Below, piece after piece: positions 1 to 11,349 of a DNA stretch of 64,000 nt. Location: contig BSBN01000781.1 in NCBI GenBank assembly GCA_027924645.1, forward strand, positions 248,001 through 312,000. The letters run 5' to 3'. The first letter of the stretch is position 1, and every line of letters begins with the position of its first letter. A model generated the notes under the pieces. That model was not told the origin of the DNA. It was given only the letters and a program-made list of their open reading frames with translations, and did no database searches. The DNA comes from Cunninghamia lanceolata. Its lineage: Eukaryota > Streptophyta > Pinopsida > Cupressales > Cupressaceae. Both the position numbers and the translations under genes were made by a program.

Positions 1-890
1 TTAGAAGAATGGAAATACAAAATGACACTTGCCAATTAGGGCTCACTGCCCGAGCACACTGCTCACAAGAAGGCACACTGCCTACAAGAGACACACTATC
101 TACAAAAAGGAATGTTATACAATACTTGAACTGATTGGTAGCATTCACATATGCTAGGGTTCAGTTCCGGTTAAGCTTAGTATATTGATTTGCTGCACTT
201 CATCTTTTCTCTTCTCTTATGCTGCTTTCCTTTCACATATCAAACCTTCCTTACTGCTTCTACTCTTCTCTGCTTTTATTTGCATATCCCATTTCACAGC
301 AACACATCTCACAACTGAATCCATTGTGTATATATATCCGCACAAGTGATTTCATCACCTTTCTAGTCGGCACCCGGAATGGTCAATCTTTTAACAAACT
401 TTGATCTGTCAGCTGAATCCTTGCACACTAGGTAATGTGGATCAAAGATATACTTGTGGAAATCATTAATCATGTTGACTAAACATAATTCATGCCTTCA
501 TAACCTTTACCAACATCAGCAACTCATCCAGAATAATGTCTGATGTTCTGCCAGTCAGTTCTTTCTCTGTTTATACTGTCACATGAGAACTTGACACTCA
601 AACATTTATATCTCTTTATCCTTTTCACACTGGAGGCTCAAACCTTGGAATCTATCAGTCAAGATACTCCTCTTGACTTCCCCAAATCTGCACTTCACCA
701 AGATACTTTCTCTAAGGGATCCGGACCTGTCTGTCAAACCTCGCCACATGCTTTGTTCCTGTTTACCAGACCACAACATTCTTCACTCTGACTTCTGGTA
801 GAGACATACCATGTCCTACGGATGTGTGGGATGAACTTTGTTGCCATCAATGACAACAATCATGAATCCATATAGTGTCTCTTGCCAACA
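1..890 (-). repeat. 3' LTR of element A (cut by window edge)
   Basis: Matches 6205-7094, the 5' LTR of the same element, with scattered differences. About 195 bases of its outer end lie before the window. It ends in GCCAACA next to the polypurine tract, the expected TG..CA boundary on the minus strand. It contains the family's U3 and most of R-U5, including the block shared with Copia J. Confidence 0.92.
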
Positions 891-917
891 ATCTCCCCCT
901 TTGGCATTGATGGCAAC
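840..917 (-). other. Stem enclosing the 3' polypurine tract of element A
   Basis: Arms of 16-17 bases at 840-856 (in the LTR) and 901-917 (internal) are inverted complements (GTTGCCATCAATG core). The loop of about 44 bases contains the polypurine tract and the first bases of the LTR. The same structure occurs at 12391-12468 (B), 60757-60834 (C) and 58591-58660 (J). Confidence 0.7.
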
Positions 918-1045
918 ACTTAGTGAAAAATGACTAAGTATTTACACTATGCTCCCCCTTGGCTGATGCTCTATTTTTATATACATTTTATGGAGCTCCC
1001 CCTTAGTTGGATTCCTCATTTTTCACTGCTCTTCACTCCCCCTTT
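891..1045 (-). other. Polypurine region with four G5-type tracts
   Basis: On the minus strand four tracts of the type AAAGGGGGAG lie near 1036-1045, 993-1003, 951-960 and 891-901. The last abuts the 3' LTR and is the expected primer for plus-strand DNA synthesis. Elements B and C and Copia J have the same four-tract arrangement. Confidence 0.75.
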
Positions 1046-1137
1046 AACATCAATGGCAAAGGGTAGGGTCCGCATACCAAAATTTTCAAAAATACTTCTA
1101 TAGTATAAGTAATTGTACATGCTATACTTTAGATAAA

Positions 1138-4100
1138 CTAAAGGATATCTGCAAAAGTTGTCTTCAATTGAATGAATTCTCTAGCCCAACTTTGCTTCAT
1201 TCTATCCAAAATTGAAATGTGACCACTCAACAAAAATGCAAAAGCTTCTACCTTCTTAAGATCTGTCGGATCATTGGTTTGGGCGGTAGTCTGAGCATCA
1301 CTTATGGCCTCATGCATGGCCTCTAACTTAGGGATAATGATTCTTCTGAGTTCACCCATCCGGCTAATTATGTTCTTCTTTTCCTTCTCAAAATTCTTTA
1401 TTGCATTTGTGATTGCAATAGTCTGACACTCTTGATTGACTATGGAGGAAGAGAGAGGATCAAAACTTTGAGACAAACTTAGTAGTTTATCCTCTTGCTC
1501 TTTTATTTTCTTCTCAATCACTACTGTTGCTTTGGACCATGAAATACAAAATTTGTATATTTTTCCACCATCTATAAGAGCATTTTCTAAGCTCTTTATC
1601 CCTATACTCATATTTCTCCTATCATTACTTATCAACCCTTGTACCTTTGATAATCTTTTTGCAAGAAATTCCTTCCGGACCTTATCTTCTGCTGACTTCT
1701 CTAGTGAATCAAAATGTGTGCTAACACTATTGGCTAGAGTTTTGAGATTACCGAATGAGGAGGCTGTTGGATCTTTCTGAAACGATGGCATAATCTTTTC
1801 TAGCACTCCGGAAGTAGCTTATATCAACTCACAGTCTTCCATGTGAGACTTTAGGAGTTTTTCTTTAGCCTTGGCATTAGCAAATGAAGCAATCTTCATT
1901 ATCTGTATTGGAGAAAGAGAATCAAAGTTAAATGGTCCTTGTAGAAGCTCCGGTTCATCAATCTCCATTGTTTCTTTGTTCAGGAATTCTTGGACAGTTT
2001 TTGCAGTGTCTCTTGCCGGAGACAGATGTTTCTTCTCTTTTGCATTCTTAGGGCTGTCCCTTGGAGCTTTCTCTCCTTCCACATTCTTACCACTATTAGT
2101 TGTGATTTCCTCTATTGGGGTCTTCTCTTCCTTTGCAACCTTGGTACCGTCAACTTCTTTTTCCTTCACTCCTGCTTCTTTCTCCTGTATTCTGTCTTCT
2201 CCTTTAGATCCGGAAGCTATAGGGGAAACCAAAGGAGAGATATTTGTTTGTTCATGAGCCAACTCTTCCGGAATAGAGGATTCTGAGCCCTTATCTTTAC
2301 CAGAGTCCTCTGTGATGGGAATTTTGAACTTTTTAAGAGTATTTCAGAGAATCTCTTCAGTCTCTTTTGCCACTCTATCAGTTTCACCAAGCATGAGCTA
2401 ATTCATCCTGGCTTTGCTTCGAAACTCATCGTTGCACTCTTTAAAGATCATATTCATTTGCTACAGAGTGATTGAAGGGAAGAGCTGAATGGTGACCTGT
2501 TCCTAGATCTTGAGGTCTTTTGCTTGAGCATTGTTCTTCTTCATTTCAAGCCTTTTCTCTAAGCTTTTAGGAATTAGAGAGATTATTTCAATAAAAGCTT
2601 TGTTGTAAGTGTTCAAAAATTGAACTGTGGCTTCCTCTAGAATCTTTTTATCTGCTTCATTATATTCATCATAAAATTCTGTTAGGGGTTGCATGTTCCC
2701 ATCCACAGTGACTGCTTTTACTACAACGTCCAAGGATAGAGTGGTTTTTCAGCAAATTCCTCTTCCTTCTCTTCTTCTCCTTGATCGATAGAATGTTCAC
2801 CGGATGATTTCTTCTTCTTCTTCAGTTTCCTTATCTCCTCATCTGATTCAGTTTCCTCATCATCTTTTAGGCTAACATAGGACCTTGTTGCCTTTTTCTT
2901 TATTCTCTTTTCTCCTTTTCTAGATGATTGTGCTTCCGATTTAGATGCCCTTGAGCTTTTGGCAGTGGCAGGTGCAGATCTCTTAGATGATCTAGTCCGG
3001 GTGGAGGTTTCTACCGGAGCACTTTCCTTGCTTTTCTTTTCTTCCTCTTTCTTCTCTTCCTTAGCCCTTTCCATCTTTTTCTTGTGGGCATCAAGTGCCT
3101 CCTTTGAGATGCCAAAGCCTTGGGCAATATTCTCTACTTCTTTTCTCACCTTCCTTTTGATATCTGGTTCTCTGAGTTCTACATGAATCTTTATACTCAT
3201 CTCCTCAAAGGTTCCAAACCTTTCTGCCTTTGGATCCTTTGGCTGACTTAGCATGTGTTGAACATGTAGTTCTATAATTTGTTCATCAACTTCATACCCC
3301 ATGGGCATGATCCATATAGTTCTTGGTTCTACTGCCTCCATTAGGCACTGATCAGTCTCTACCATAAAACAAACTGTGTCTTTGTATTTTTCAACAAGAG
3401 ACTGGGGAATCCTTTCTCTTGCTTGCATCATGTTCTAAAATTTTTTGAAGTATCCCTATAGAGCTGTATTTTGTACTTTGTTATCACCAAGTCCATGCAA
3501 ATAATCTCTGATTTGGATAGCCACTAGTCTATCATTCTCCCACACCCATCCACTAGATCCGGGAAGCTCATTCATAAAGTAGAAGAATAAGCATAATATT
3601 AATCCACCATACTTGAATGAATTCTTTTTATCTTTCTTTATTTTCTGCAAATTCTCCAAGAGTTGGTTCAAGAAAAGCTGACAAAGATCATAGTCTGCAT
3701 CCTTTCTTAGCATTTCATAAGCGGTGTAGATGGTAGTTCCAGGTACTGAATTTTCCCTTCTAGAATGATATATTTTATATCCAATGATCATGGAGGCGTA
3801 CTTGACATCCGGATCAAAGATATCATCTACTGTCATTGCTCTTTTGTCAAACTTAGATCCGGTAGCCTCACTCACAGTTTGATTCTTCACAGCTTTAAGA
3901 ATAGGAATCCCACTGGATGAGTGTAATCCAGTGACTGCCTTGATGGCATCTTTTGTGATTTTGAATGGTCCATTTAACCACATAAAGTTGTCATGTATTC
4001 TGCTCAAAATATACCTGATCCATTCATCCTTAGTAAAATAGGGGAAATGTATGTATTGTGCAAAGTGCTTATTCTGGAGGCCCTTGTATTGGGGTTTAAG

Positions 4101-4328
4101 CTCAAATGAATCATCTAACAGTTGTTTATGATAGATATCTCTTAGTTTGAATTCCCCAAACTCTTCAACATTTGTGTGTATGTAAACCCTAATATCTTCG
4201 GTGTGCAAAACGCCATGCGGAACACTGGAAAATGCTCCTAGGGGATCTACCTCCAAGGATTTGTATGGATGTTTCTTAAATGTGGGGCGAGGTCTATCAG
4301 AAATATTTACGATATTCGGAGTAGCCAT
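1138..4328 (-). pseudogene. ORF2 of element A, broken (globular N-terminus, charged linker, coiled-coil C-terminus)
   Basis: Occupies the place where pol would be. The start is the ATG at 4328 (MATPNIV...), shared with element B. The N-terminal ~370 residues look globular, with a block resembling plant retroelement accessory domains (GPFKITKDAIKAVTGLH, then MNELPGSSGW, then EKYKDTVCFMVETDQ). A K/E/S-rich linker follows, then a conserved helical block (IIEIISLIPKSLEK type) and a C-terminal coiled-coil region. This copy is broken by stops near 3456 and 3435, a frameshift near 2730, gaps near 2500-2260 and 1810, and a stop at 1138 where B encodes Gln. No catalytic motif was recognised. The function is unknown; a nucleic-acid or particle-associated role is only a guess. 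Confidence 0.75.
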
Positions 4329-4765
4329 CATCAAAGAATCTTACTAAAAGATATCAAGAACGAAGAATACCTTTTACGCAGTTTAGGGCACACGATGAAA
4401 TCTAGATTGAGCTGTATGAAGAATCATCTTGATCTTTGCAGAGCTCCTTTTCTCTCTTCTTGAATACAGAATGAGTAAGTGATTAATGAGAAAACCCTTA
4501 TATTGCTTCGCAAACCCTATTTTTAGGTTGCAATAAATGCTCGACCTAAGTTATTCCGGTTGGCCTTGTTCAGATAACTTGAAGAATCGGATCAGTCCTG
4601 ATCTTTAAACATCATGTGGATCTTTCAAATCTTAACCAAGGTTTGTTTGGATGTTTCCCTTATGAACCCTTCAATCCACAACTCTTCTTGTGCCAGTTCC
4701 GGCACCAGTTGAATGGCTGGGGGAGCAAGGTTTTATTTGTCTCCCCCTGAGCTAGAGCTCACTTC
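4329..4765 (-). promoter_or_regulatory. Spacer between gag and ORF2 with a TATA-like box
   Basis: No reading frame. On the minus strand a TATAAG at 4502-4497, about 170 bases before the ORF2 ATG, is followed by a leader-like stretch. The same box occurs in element B at 16010-16005, about 200 bases before its ATG. This could be an internal promoter giving ORF2 its own transcript; nothing in the sequence proves it. A further G5 tract (GGGGGAGAC) lies just after gag. Confidence 0.4.
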
Positions 4766-5944
4766 TTAATTTCTGGAAGGAATATCAGCACCAGAGTCTG
4801 GTACGGATCCAACCTCTACATTCTCTGTACTTTTCTTCACCCAAATCTTGTTCATCTCACTTTTAACTTCATCCGCATTCACCTTTTGTTTACCTTTATC
4901 TTGATGATTATGATATACTGGACCTCTTTTGTCCTGATTCTTGCTTCTACAAAATTTTGCACTATGACCGGATCTATTGCAGATTTGGAAAACAACATTT
5001 CTTTGCATATTTGACTGATATGCTCTTGATCTGCATTGATTAGCCATATGACCTATTCTATTGCATGCAAAGCATCTACCATTGAATGATTTGTTCATTT
5101 GCATATTTCTGCATTCATGAGATTTGTGACCATACCTTTTACAGTTAAAACACTGTCCAGAGAAAGATGAATTAGTCTGATTCATTCTCTTTTTGCACTG
5201 ATTAGCTTTGTGACCAAAGTGATTGCAGTTGTGATAGTATCCATTGAAGGATGGATATCTTTGAGCATTAGGCTGTCTTACCGGAGGTCTTCTAGGTCTG
5301 TTCCATGGATTTTCTGATCCAAAATTCTTTTGACTAGATTTGGAGCTTTCTCCTTTCTCATATCCCAAACCACACTTGTCATCTACCTTCTTTTGACTTC
5401 CAAGAAGAACTTCAAGTTGAGCAGAACTTATCTTGAATTTCTCTTTATACTCATTTGCTGTTTGAAGATCCCTTTTGAGAGAGACAATTTGATCCTCAAG
5501 TTTTTCTTCATTATCTTTAGCATCTTCAAGATCAGATTCAAGGTGTCTGATAATTCTATCCATCTGGTGGCAATCTTCTGATTTCTCCTTGAGAGATTGT
5601 CTTAGATTATCTTCAGTTTTTCTTTTCTCTTCAACTTCTTGGGTAAACTTCATGACTCCTAATTCCATTTCATGTCTTACCATAATGATTTCTTTTGATA
5701 ACTTTTTACACAACTCAGTTTTTTCCTTCAGCTCTTCATTTGCATTATTTTCTTCACCTTGTCTTACCAATTGCTGAAGCAGCTCTTTTCTCTTTTTCAT
5801 AGAGAGAATTAATTTGTCTTTTAGTTCTCTCATGAAATCATCAGCCTGTTTGAGTCTTTCCTTTATTTCATTGACTTCAGAGTTTGACTGTTCAAGATCA
5901 TCAAGGGCAGTCTTGAGTTGCTCCCTTAGACCATATGCATCCAT
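4766..5944 (-). CDS. gag: Gag-like protein, coiled coil plus CCHC knuckles (element A)
   Basis: An open frame of 392 residues starts 52 bases after the PBS. Residues ~5-185 are a long heptad-rich coiled coil. Residues ~235-335 hold four CCHC-type knuckles (pattern CxxCxxxGHxxxxC). In this copy the first Cys of knuckle 1 is Tyr and of knuckle 4 is Phe, so two knuckles are damaged; element B has all four. The GLGYEKG segment between coil and knuckles resembles the C-terminal half of plant Copia gag; the usual N-terminal Copia gag domain is absent. The frame ends with DSGAD-IPSRN, which looks like a retropepsin active-site motif cut off at once. Presumed role: particle assembly and RNA packaging. 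Confidence 0.85.
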   Translation of the reverse strand: MDAYGLREQLKTALDDLEQSNSEVNEIKERLKQADDFMRELKDKLILSMKKRKELLQQLVRQGEENNANEELKEKTELCKKLSKEIIMVRHEMELGVMKFTQEVEEKRKTEDNLRQSLKEKSEDCHQMDRIIRHLESDLEDAKDNEEKLEDQIVSLKRDLQTANEYKEKFKISSAQLEVLLGSQKKVDDKCGLGYEKGESSKSSQKNFGSENPWNRPRRPPVRQPNAQRYPSFNGYYHNCNHFGHKANQCKKRMNQTNSSFSGQCFNCKRYGHKSHECRNMQMNKSFNGRCFACNRIGHMANQCRSRAYQSNMQRNVVFQICNRSGHSAKFCRSKNQDKRGPVYHNHQDKGKQKVNADEVKSEMNKIWVKKSTENVEVGSVPDSGADIPSRN

Positions 5945-5995
5945 TTGAATTCCCAGATCTTCCTCAAGCTGTTAGGCTCTGCTAGGAGGAACTTA

Positions 5996-6007
5996 GCTCT
6001 GATACCA
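5996..6007 (-). other. Primer binding site, initiator tRNA-Met type (element A)
   Basis: TGGTATCAGAGC on the minus strand, two bases inside the 5' LTR end. This is the common plant Copia and chromovirus site complementary to the 3' end of initiator tRNA-Met. The leader that follows resembles the leader of Copia J. Confidence 0.9.
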
Positions 6008-6009
6008 AG

Positions 6010-7094
6010 TGTTGATAACTGAGGGGGGGGTGAATCAGTTATCCTACTATTTTCTTCTTTCTTAACTTAATAATCAATGCAACATTTATCCAAATAAGCA
6101 AACATAACTATGAAATGGAAATACACATGACACAATATTTTTGACGTGGAAACCCTGTTAAGGAAGAAAACCACGGGGTGATTAACCCAAGATTGTATTC
6201 TCTGTTAGAAGAATGGAAATACAAAATAGCACTTGCCAATTAGGGCTCACTGCTCGAGCACACTGCTCACAAGAAGGCACACTGCCTACAAGAGACACAC
6301 TGTCTACAAAAAGGAATGTTATACAATACTTGAACTAATTGGTAGCATTCACATATGCTGGGCTTTAGTTCCGGTTAAGCTCAGTCTACTGATCTACTAC
6401 ACTTCATCTTTCCTCTTCTCTTATGCTGCTTTCCTTTCACATACTGAACCTTCCTTACTGCTTCTACTCTGCTATGCTTTTATTTGCATATCCCATTTCA
6501 CAGCAACACATCTCACAACTGAATCCATCGTGTATATATATCTGCACAAGTGATTTCATCACCTTTCTAGTCGTCACCCGGAATAGTCAATCTTTTCACA
6601 AACTTTGATCTGTCGGCTGAATCCTTGCACACCAGGTAATGTAGATCAAAGATATACTTGTGGAAATCATTAATCATGTCAGCTAAACATAATTCATTCT
6701 TTCATAACCTTTACCAACATCAGCAACTCATCCGGAATAATGTCTGATGTTCTACCAGTCAGTTCTTCCTCTGTTCATACTGTCACATGAGAACCCAACA
6801 CTCAAACATTTATATCTCTTTATCCTTTTCACACCGGAGGCTCAAACCTTGGAATCTATCAGTCAAGATACTCCTCTTGACTTCCCCAAATCTGCACTTC
6901 TCCAAGATACTTTCTCTGAGGGATTCGGACATGTCTATCGGACCTCGCCACATGCTCTGTTCCTGTTTACCGGACCACAACATTCTTCACTCTGACTTTC
7001 GGTAGAGACATACCATGTCCTGCAGATGTGTGGGATGAACTTTGTTGCCATCAATGGCAACAATCATGAATCCATATAGTGTCTCTTGCCAACA
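6010..7094 (-). repeat. 5' LTR of element A
   Basis: 1,085 bases bounded by TGTTGATAAC and TTGCCAACA on the plus strand (TG..CA ends). Matches the LTRs of B, the solo LTR F and, more distantly, C. A TATA-like TATATATA just before a CACAAGTGATTTC block in the plus reading corresponds to the TATA box seen in F. Confidence 0.93.
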
Positions 7095-7371
7095 ACTCTA
7101 CTCGTGGCTCCTCGCGTGGCTCCTATCATGGATCATCGTGGGGCTCATCACGTGGCTCTATGCGTGGATCTACTACGGTCAGTGGTAGCCTATCTGACAC
7201 TGCTTGTAGTGCCTGTAATAACTATGGCCCAATATTTGGTATAGGTAGGGTCGGTGGTGCCTGTGGTATCTGTGGTGCTAGCAGTGCCTATCCCTCAGAT
7301 GAAGAATCACTGTACACCTTAGCAGACACAATGTGGCAGGATTGCCCTCGCCGAACTCGTCGGGGAGGCAT
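7095..7371 (-). pseudogene. Start of a Gypsy chromovirus-type gag (element D), cut by element A
   Basis: On the minus strand an ATG at 7371 opens MPPRRVRRG..., the Arg-rich start typical of Del/Tekay-like chromovirus gag, followed by a Pro-rich stretch. In-frame stops occur within about 90 codons. The frame is cut at 7095 by the insertion of element A; the rest of D lies left of the window. The plus-strand Gly/Ser-rich frame over the same bases is its antisense shadow. Confidence 0.6.
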
Positions 7372-7455
7372 CCTACAAAAAATGAGGTAACCACAAATTA
7401 ATCAAAGTTACGGAAATAACAATGTGCCCTAAACAAGCCCAATGTTTAAACTTGG

Positions 7456-7467
7456 GCTCTGATACCA
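7456..7467 (-). other. Primer binding site of element D
   Basis: TGGTATCAGAGC on the minus strand, two bases from the LTR edge at 7470. It identifies the flanking sequence as an LTR of a minus-strand element different from A/B. Confidence 0.8.
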
Positions 7468-8820
7468 AATGTCATGCCCACATTTCCCATGCGGTCACGA
7501 CACACCACACACGTGTCATGTCCACATTTGACATGTGGTCATGACACGAAATACGAAAAACTTTTCCACCTATCCCTAGGAACCCCCTCACACGCGTCTA
7601 CATGCTCGGTGGCAATACGCATGAGGCGTAAACATGTCAAATATAATTCAGGGAAGTGTGTTATCCTATGCCATCCTCGGTGTGATGAAAGCCGTTTAGG
7701 GGGTATACGATGCAAAGCGTGCCGCTTTTAGGGTTAGAACATTTTTAATCCGAACCCTAAGTTTCCTAGGTGAGAAGGTGATTTCGTCAGGTTTGAAACC
7801 AACTCCTACTTCTAATACAAATGAAATCCAGTAAATAAATATGAAAATAAATGGCATAATGGATGCATGATAAAATGGAGTGATAAAATGAAAGTCAATG
7901 AAATGACGTAAAAATAAAACCCTAAAATCTAGGAAAAATTCGATAGCATAACGCGTTTTCAATAATCGAATTAAAAATTTTTAAAATAAAAATTCCAACA
8001 AGAATTCAAGCAAAATTTAAAAATAATAATTAAACTTAAGGGGGAATTAAAAATTAAATACTTTGCCAAGGCCAATTAAATCAACCTTACAATTAAATAT
8101 TAAAATTCGAAACTAATTAAATGACACCGAAAATAACTTTCAAAATTAAGTCCGATAATAAATATAATTTTGACATTATATTTATTAACTAACTTGAAAA
8201 TAATAGAGAAAAGGGAAAGATTAAAATACCTCTCCCCATAAAATAATAATAAAACTGATAGAAATAAAAAGCTAAAACGTGGTAGGGAAATAAAATAAAT
8301 GTCCTGATTAAATAAATTAAAAAAAAGGAACACACTTCCCATTTAAAACAGTTTAACCCATTCCCCTTAAAATACATCTGCCCAAGGCATTAAAAATCAA
8401 CCCCCCCAAATAAAATTAAAACAACTTAAATGAAGCACAAGGGAGTAAAAAAATTCAAAAAGGACCAAGGGCAAAAATAGAGGGAATGTAATTTTCCCGT
8501 GCACAAGGGAAAAGCAAAAAAATAGAGAATTTAAAATAAGTTATAAACAAAATCCTCACATTCCTCAACTCTCTCTAATCCATTAAAATATTAGTTTTCT
8601 CTATGGAAGCCCTAACAAATATGTTATTGTTTTCTTTTGTCAAAACCCTAACATGTTATTTTGTTTTGTCCTCTCATTGTTTTTCTTTTCTCCTTTCTTG
8701 TTTTCTTTTCCTTCTTGTCTTACAAGTTGGAGATTTCCTCTACAATGGCTTGGTAGCCATGAAAGTACCCCACGGAGGTATATTTTCTGAGTATACACAG
8801 TAGGGTTATTTATTTTTTTT

Positions 8821-9160
8821 GATATATATATATATATATTTATATATGCATTTTATGTATATATATAAATATATATACATATAGTTAAATTTGAGAATGT
8901 AAATATGGGTCTCCCCTTTTTTTTAAAATATACAGAGTGATATATATACACACACACACACATATATATACATATATATATATACATACATATATACATA
9001 TATGTATGTGTGTGTATATATATACACATATGTATATTTATGTGTCTATATACATATATATATGTGTGTGTGTGTATACATACATATATGTGTGTGTGTG
9101 TATATACACATGTGTATATACATATACACACACACACATATATATATATATTTTATTTTT
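8821..9160. repeat. Compound TA/CA/TG microsatellite
   Basis: Interleaved runs of TA, TG, CA and CATA units over about 340 bases. All reading frames called across it are artefacts of the repeat. It lies in the LTR of element D. Confidence 0.95.
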
Positions 9161-9651
9161 CAGGAAATAAAATTTATACAGCAAGAGAGTGAGAGGCTAA
9201 ATTTATGGAGGGTCGTCGGCCATGTTAAACTCTACCACCGCTGTGAGTCAAACAAGGGTTGTGGAGTGTTGATGGCGGAGGGGGTTAAGGGTTCGGTGAA
9301 GGGGAAGGTTGCGGGGGAAGGGGTGTGGGGAGCTTGTGCAGGGGAAGGGTGTGGGTGGAGGCATAGCCTCCTCCCCACACCCACACTAGTATCAACAGCC
9401 GCGGCAGGAGTATGGATGGGGGGCTGGGACAGGTGTCGTCACCCATCTCAGTCCCTCCACTTCTTTATTTTGTTTATCTCTACAGAACTAAACACAGTCC
9501 CTGCTAGGGTTCGATCTTCCTTTTTTTTATATATATTTTATTTTGATATATTTCAAATGTGTAAAGGCCATTCAATGTATATATATACACAGTTTTAAAC
9601 CAATAGTTTGCTCATCAAATCTAAATATATTTGAATTCTTTGTATATCTGT

Positions 9652-9653
9652 AC

Positions 9654-9702
<49 letters not shown>

Positions 9703-9703
9703 C

Positions 9704-9762
<59 letters not shown>

Positions 9763-9818
9763 TATATATATAGTGACATAAAGAGATGAACAAAAGGTTT
9801 GGATTTGCAAAAAAAATA

Positions 9819-9882
<64 letters not shown>
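9652..9882. repeat. TA-rich and TG microsatellites
   Basis: Runs of TA and CATA units at 9652-9776 and TG followed by TA at 9823-9882, separated by about 45 bases of ordinary sequence. Confidence 0.95.
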
Positions 9883-9884
<2 letters not shown>

Positions 9885-11349
9885 AACTAACTTCTTCAAA
9901 AACACTAAGTTTAAATACTATAGAATACTAATTTTCAGTTTTGTATCATAAAAATAATCCAATAGCATTTTTTTCTTTTTGAAAAATTTAAACATACAGA
10001 AATATCTTTTTTTTTTAATGAAACCTATAAGGTAGAAATTACAATTTCATTTAAATTTTCAACCACTTATTTTCACAAACAACATATTAATAAAACATGC
10101 AAATTTTAGAGATAACATAATAGAAAACAATACATTTAATTTCTGTCTTTTTTTTTTACATACACTAAAATTTATTTAGCAACACATTTTTTTTTTATAA
10201 AGAACAAATGACAGCAAGTGTATTTTCTCTTGCATTTCTCCTTTACTCATAAACTCAACAACATAGAATAGTAAACAATTCCTTTTTTTTAATAAACCAT
10301 AAAAGTGCTCACATTAGATACTCACACCACAACCAACATAAAGGGTAGAAATAAACTTGTCAAAAATTACAATAGGGCCTCAAAGGCCATGGCTCAAACA
10401 GCCAACAAAATAATATTACAACACTAAAATGGACTTCTCCAAAGCTCCATTTCTCCAATAAACACCTACAATAAGTATTACCACAAAAAGGGGAACCAAG
10501 ACACTACGAAATGCCCTTCTCCCTACCGTAGACCCGCAAGTGGGTCACCCCCGAGCTAGGGAGGTAGAAATCACACGGTTGCACACACACACCACAACAA
10601 TCAACACAAAAACAACTCAACAATAACCCAAGGATTAACACATAACAAAACTCATGAAAATGAGTTTGAAGGGGGTAGGAAATGGACCCCTCTACTCAAA
10701 AGGCCACCCAAGATCTCAAAACACCAAGTCTCAAGGCCTCAAGCCAAAACCTCCAAAATGCATATCTCTAAAGAACTCAAAAAATTATCATGGCACTCTT
10801 GCCATCAAAATGATCTCAACACCAAGAAAAAGCCCTCAAGGCTATAAGTAGCACAAATATGGGGGTGACCTCGAGGAAGTTCACTCTCCCCTACCCCAAA
10901 CAAGTTGAGCCTTACCTCCAAATGGAGGTGCTCTCACCAAACTCCCAACCCACATAAAAATGAAAACAACAACAACAAAAATCCACAAACACAACATAAA
11001 GGAAAAGTGCAAGGGTAAATGAACATAGTCATGGAGCTTACCTTCAAAAGCCCTAAAAATGGAAGCACGTTTGGTGAAGAGCTCCAAGCTTCCCCAAATC
11101 TTTCAATCTCCAAAATTTTCTCTAACTCCCCAAAAGAAACTCTAAGAATCAAAAGAAAATCTCAAAATGCAAGAACCCCACACTCCTCAACAAGAGGAGG
11201 TAATATAGGCCTTCTAATTTGGCCTAGAGGAATGAGAAGGTGACACTTCTCACCTTTTCCTTCCTCTTCCTATGCCACTTGCAAGGGAGAGGAAGTGTGA
11301 GGGTGACAAGTGTCACCCTCCAATCCCATCCCAATCCTTACCTTATCCA

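Larger units (their letters stand above)
1..7094 (-). mobile_element. Element A: non-autonomous Copia-like LTR retrotransposon
   Basis: Read on the minus strand this is 5' LTR (6010-7094), PBS, gag-like ORF, ORF2, polypurine region and 3' LTR (890 down to 1, cut by the window edge). No reverse transcriptase, integrase or RNase H motif is present, so replication enzymes must come from elsewhere; Copia element J is the best candidate because it shares R-U5, leader, PBS and PPT region. Element B is the same family in the same order. A is inserted into the gag start of element D. Its target duplication should be ACTCT (7095-7099), but the other side lies outside the window. Confidence 0.9.
7470..11349 (-). 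repeat. 5' LTR of element D, left part (interrupted by element B)
   Basis: Begins TGTCATGCCC immediately after the PBS and continues to element B's insertion site; the remainder is 18795-19862. Together they make about 4.9 kb ending GGCCTCACA, so on the minus strand the LTR would run TGTGAGGCC...GGGCATGACA. Long LTRs are known in Del/Tekay chromoviruses. No gene is supported inside it. It holds two microsatellite tracts, a G-rich stretch near 9240-9420 and AT-rich filler. A further undetected insertion inside this span is possible. Confidence 0.5.

Noticed and set aside
5996..6007. Possible tRNA-Met gene fragments at TGGTATCAGAGC sites
   Set aside because: Only 12 bases match, always directly inside an LTR; they are primer binding sites.
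7079..7390. Plus-strand Gly/Ser-rich 103-residue frame
   Set aside because: It is the antisense of the Pro/Arg-rich gag start of element D; the PBS and LTR place the gene on the minus strand.
8853..9598. Several Tyr/Ile/His/Thr-rich frames on both strands
   Set aside because: They are translations of TA/CA/TG microsatellite repeats.
10654..11243. Small frames between 10.6 and 11.2 kb as a possible host gene
   Set aside because: Short, mutually inconsistent frames on both strands without domains, inside the inferred LTR of element D.
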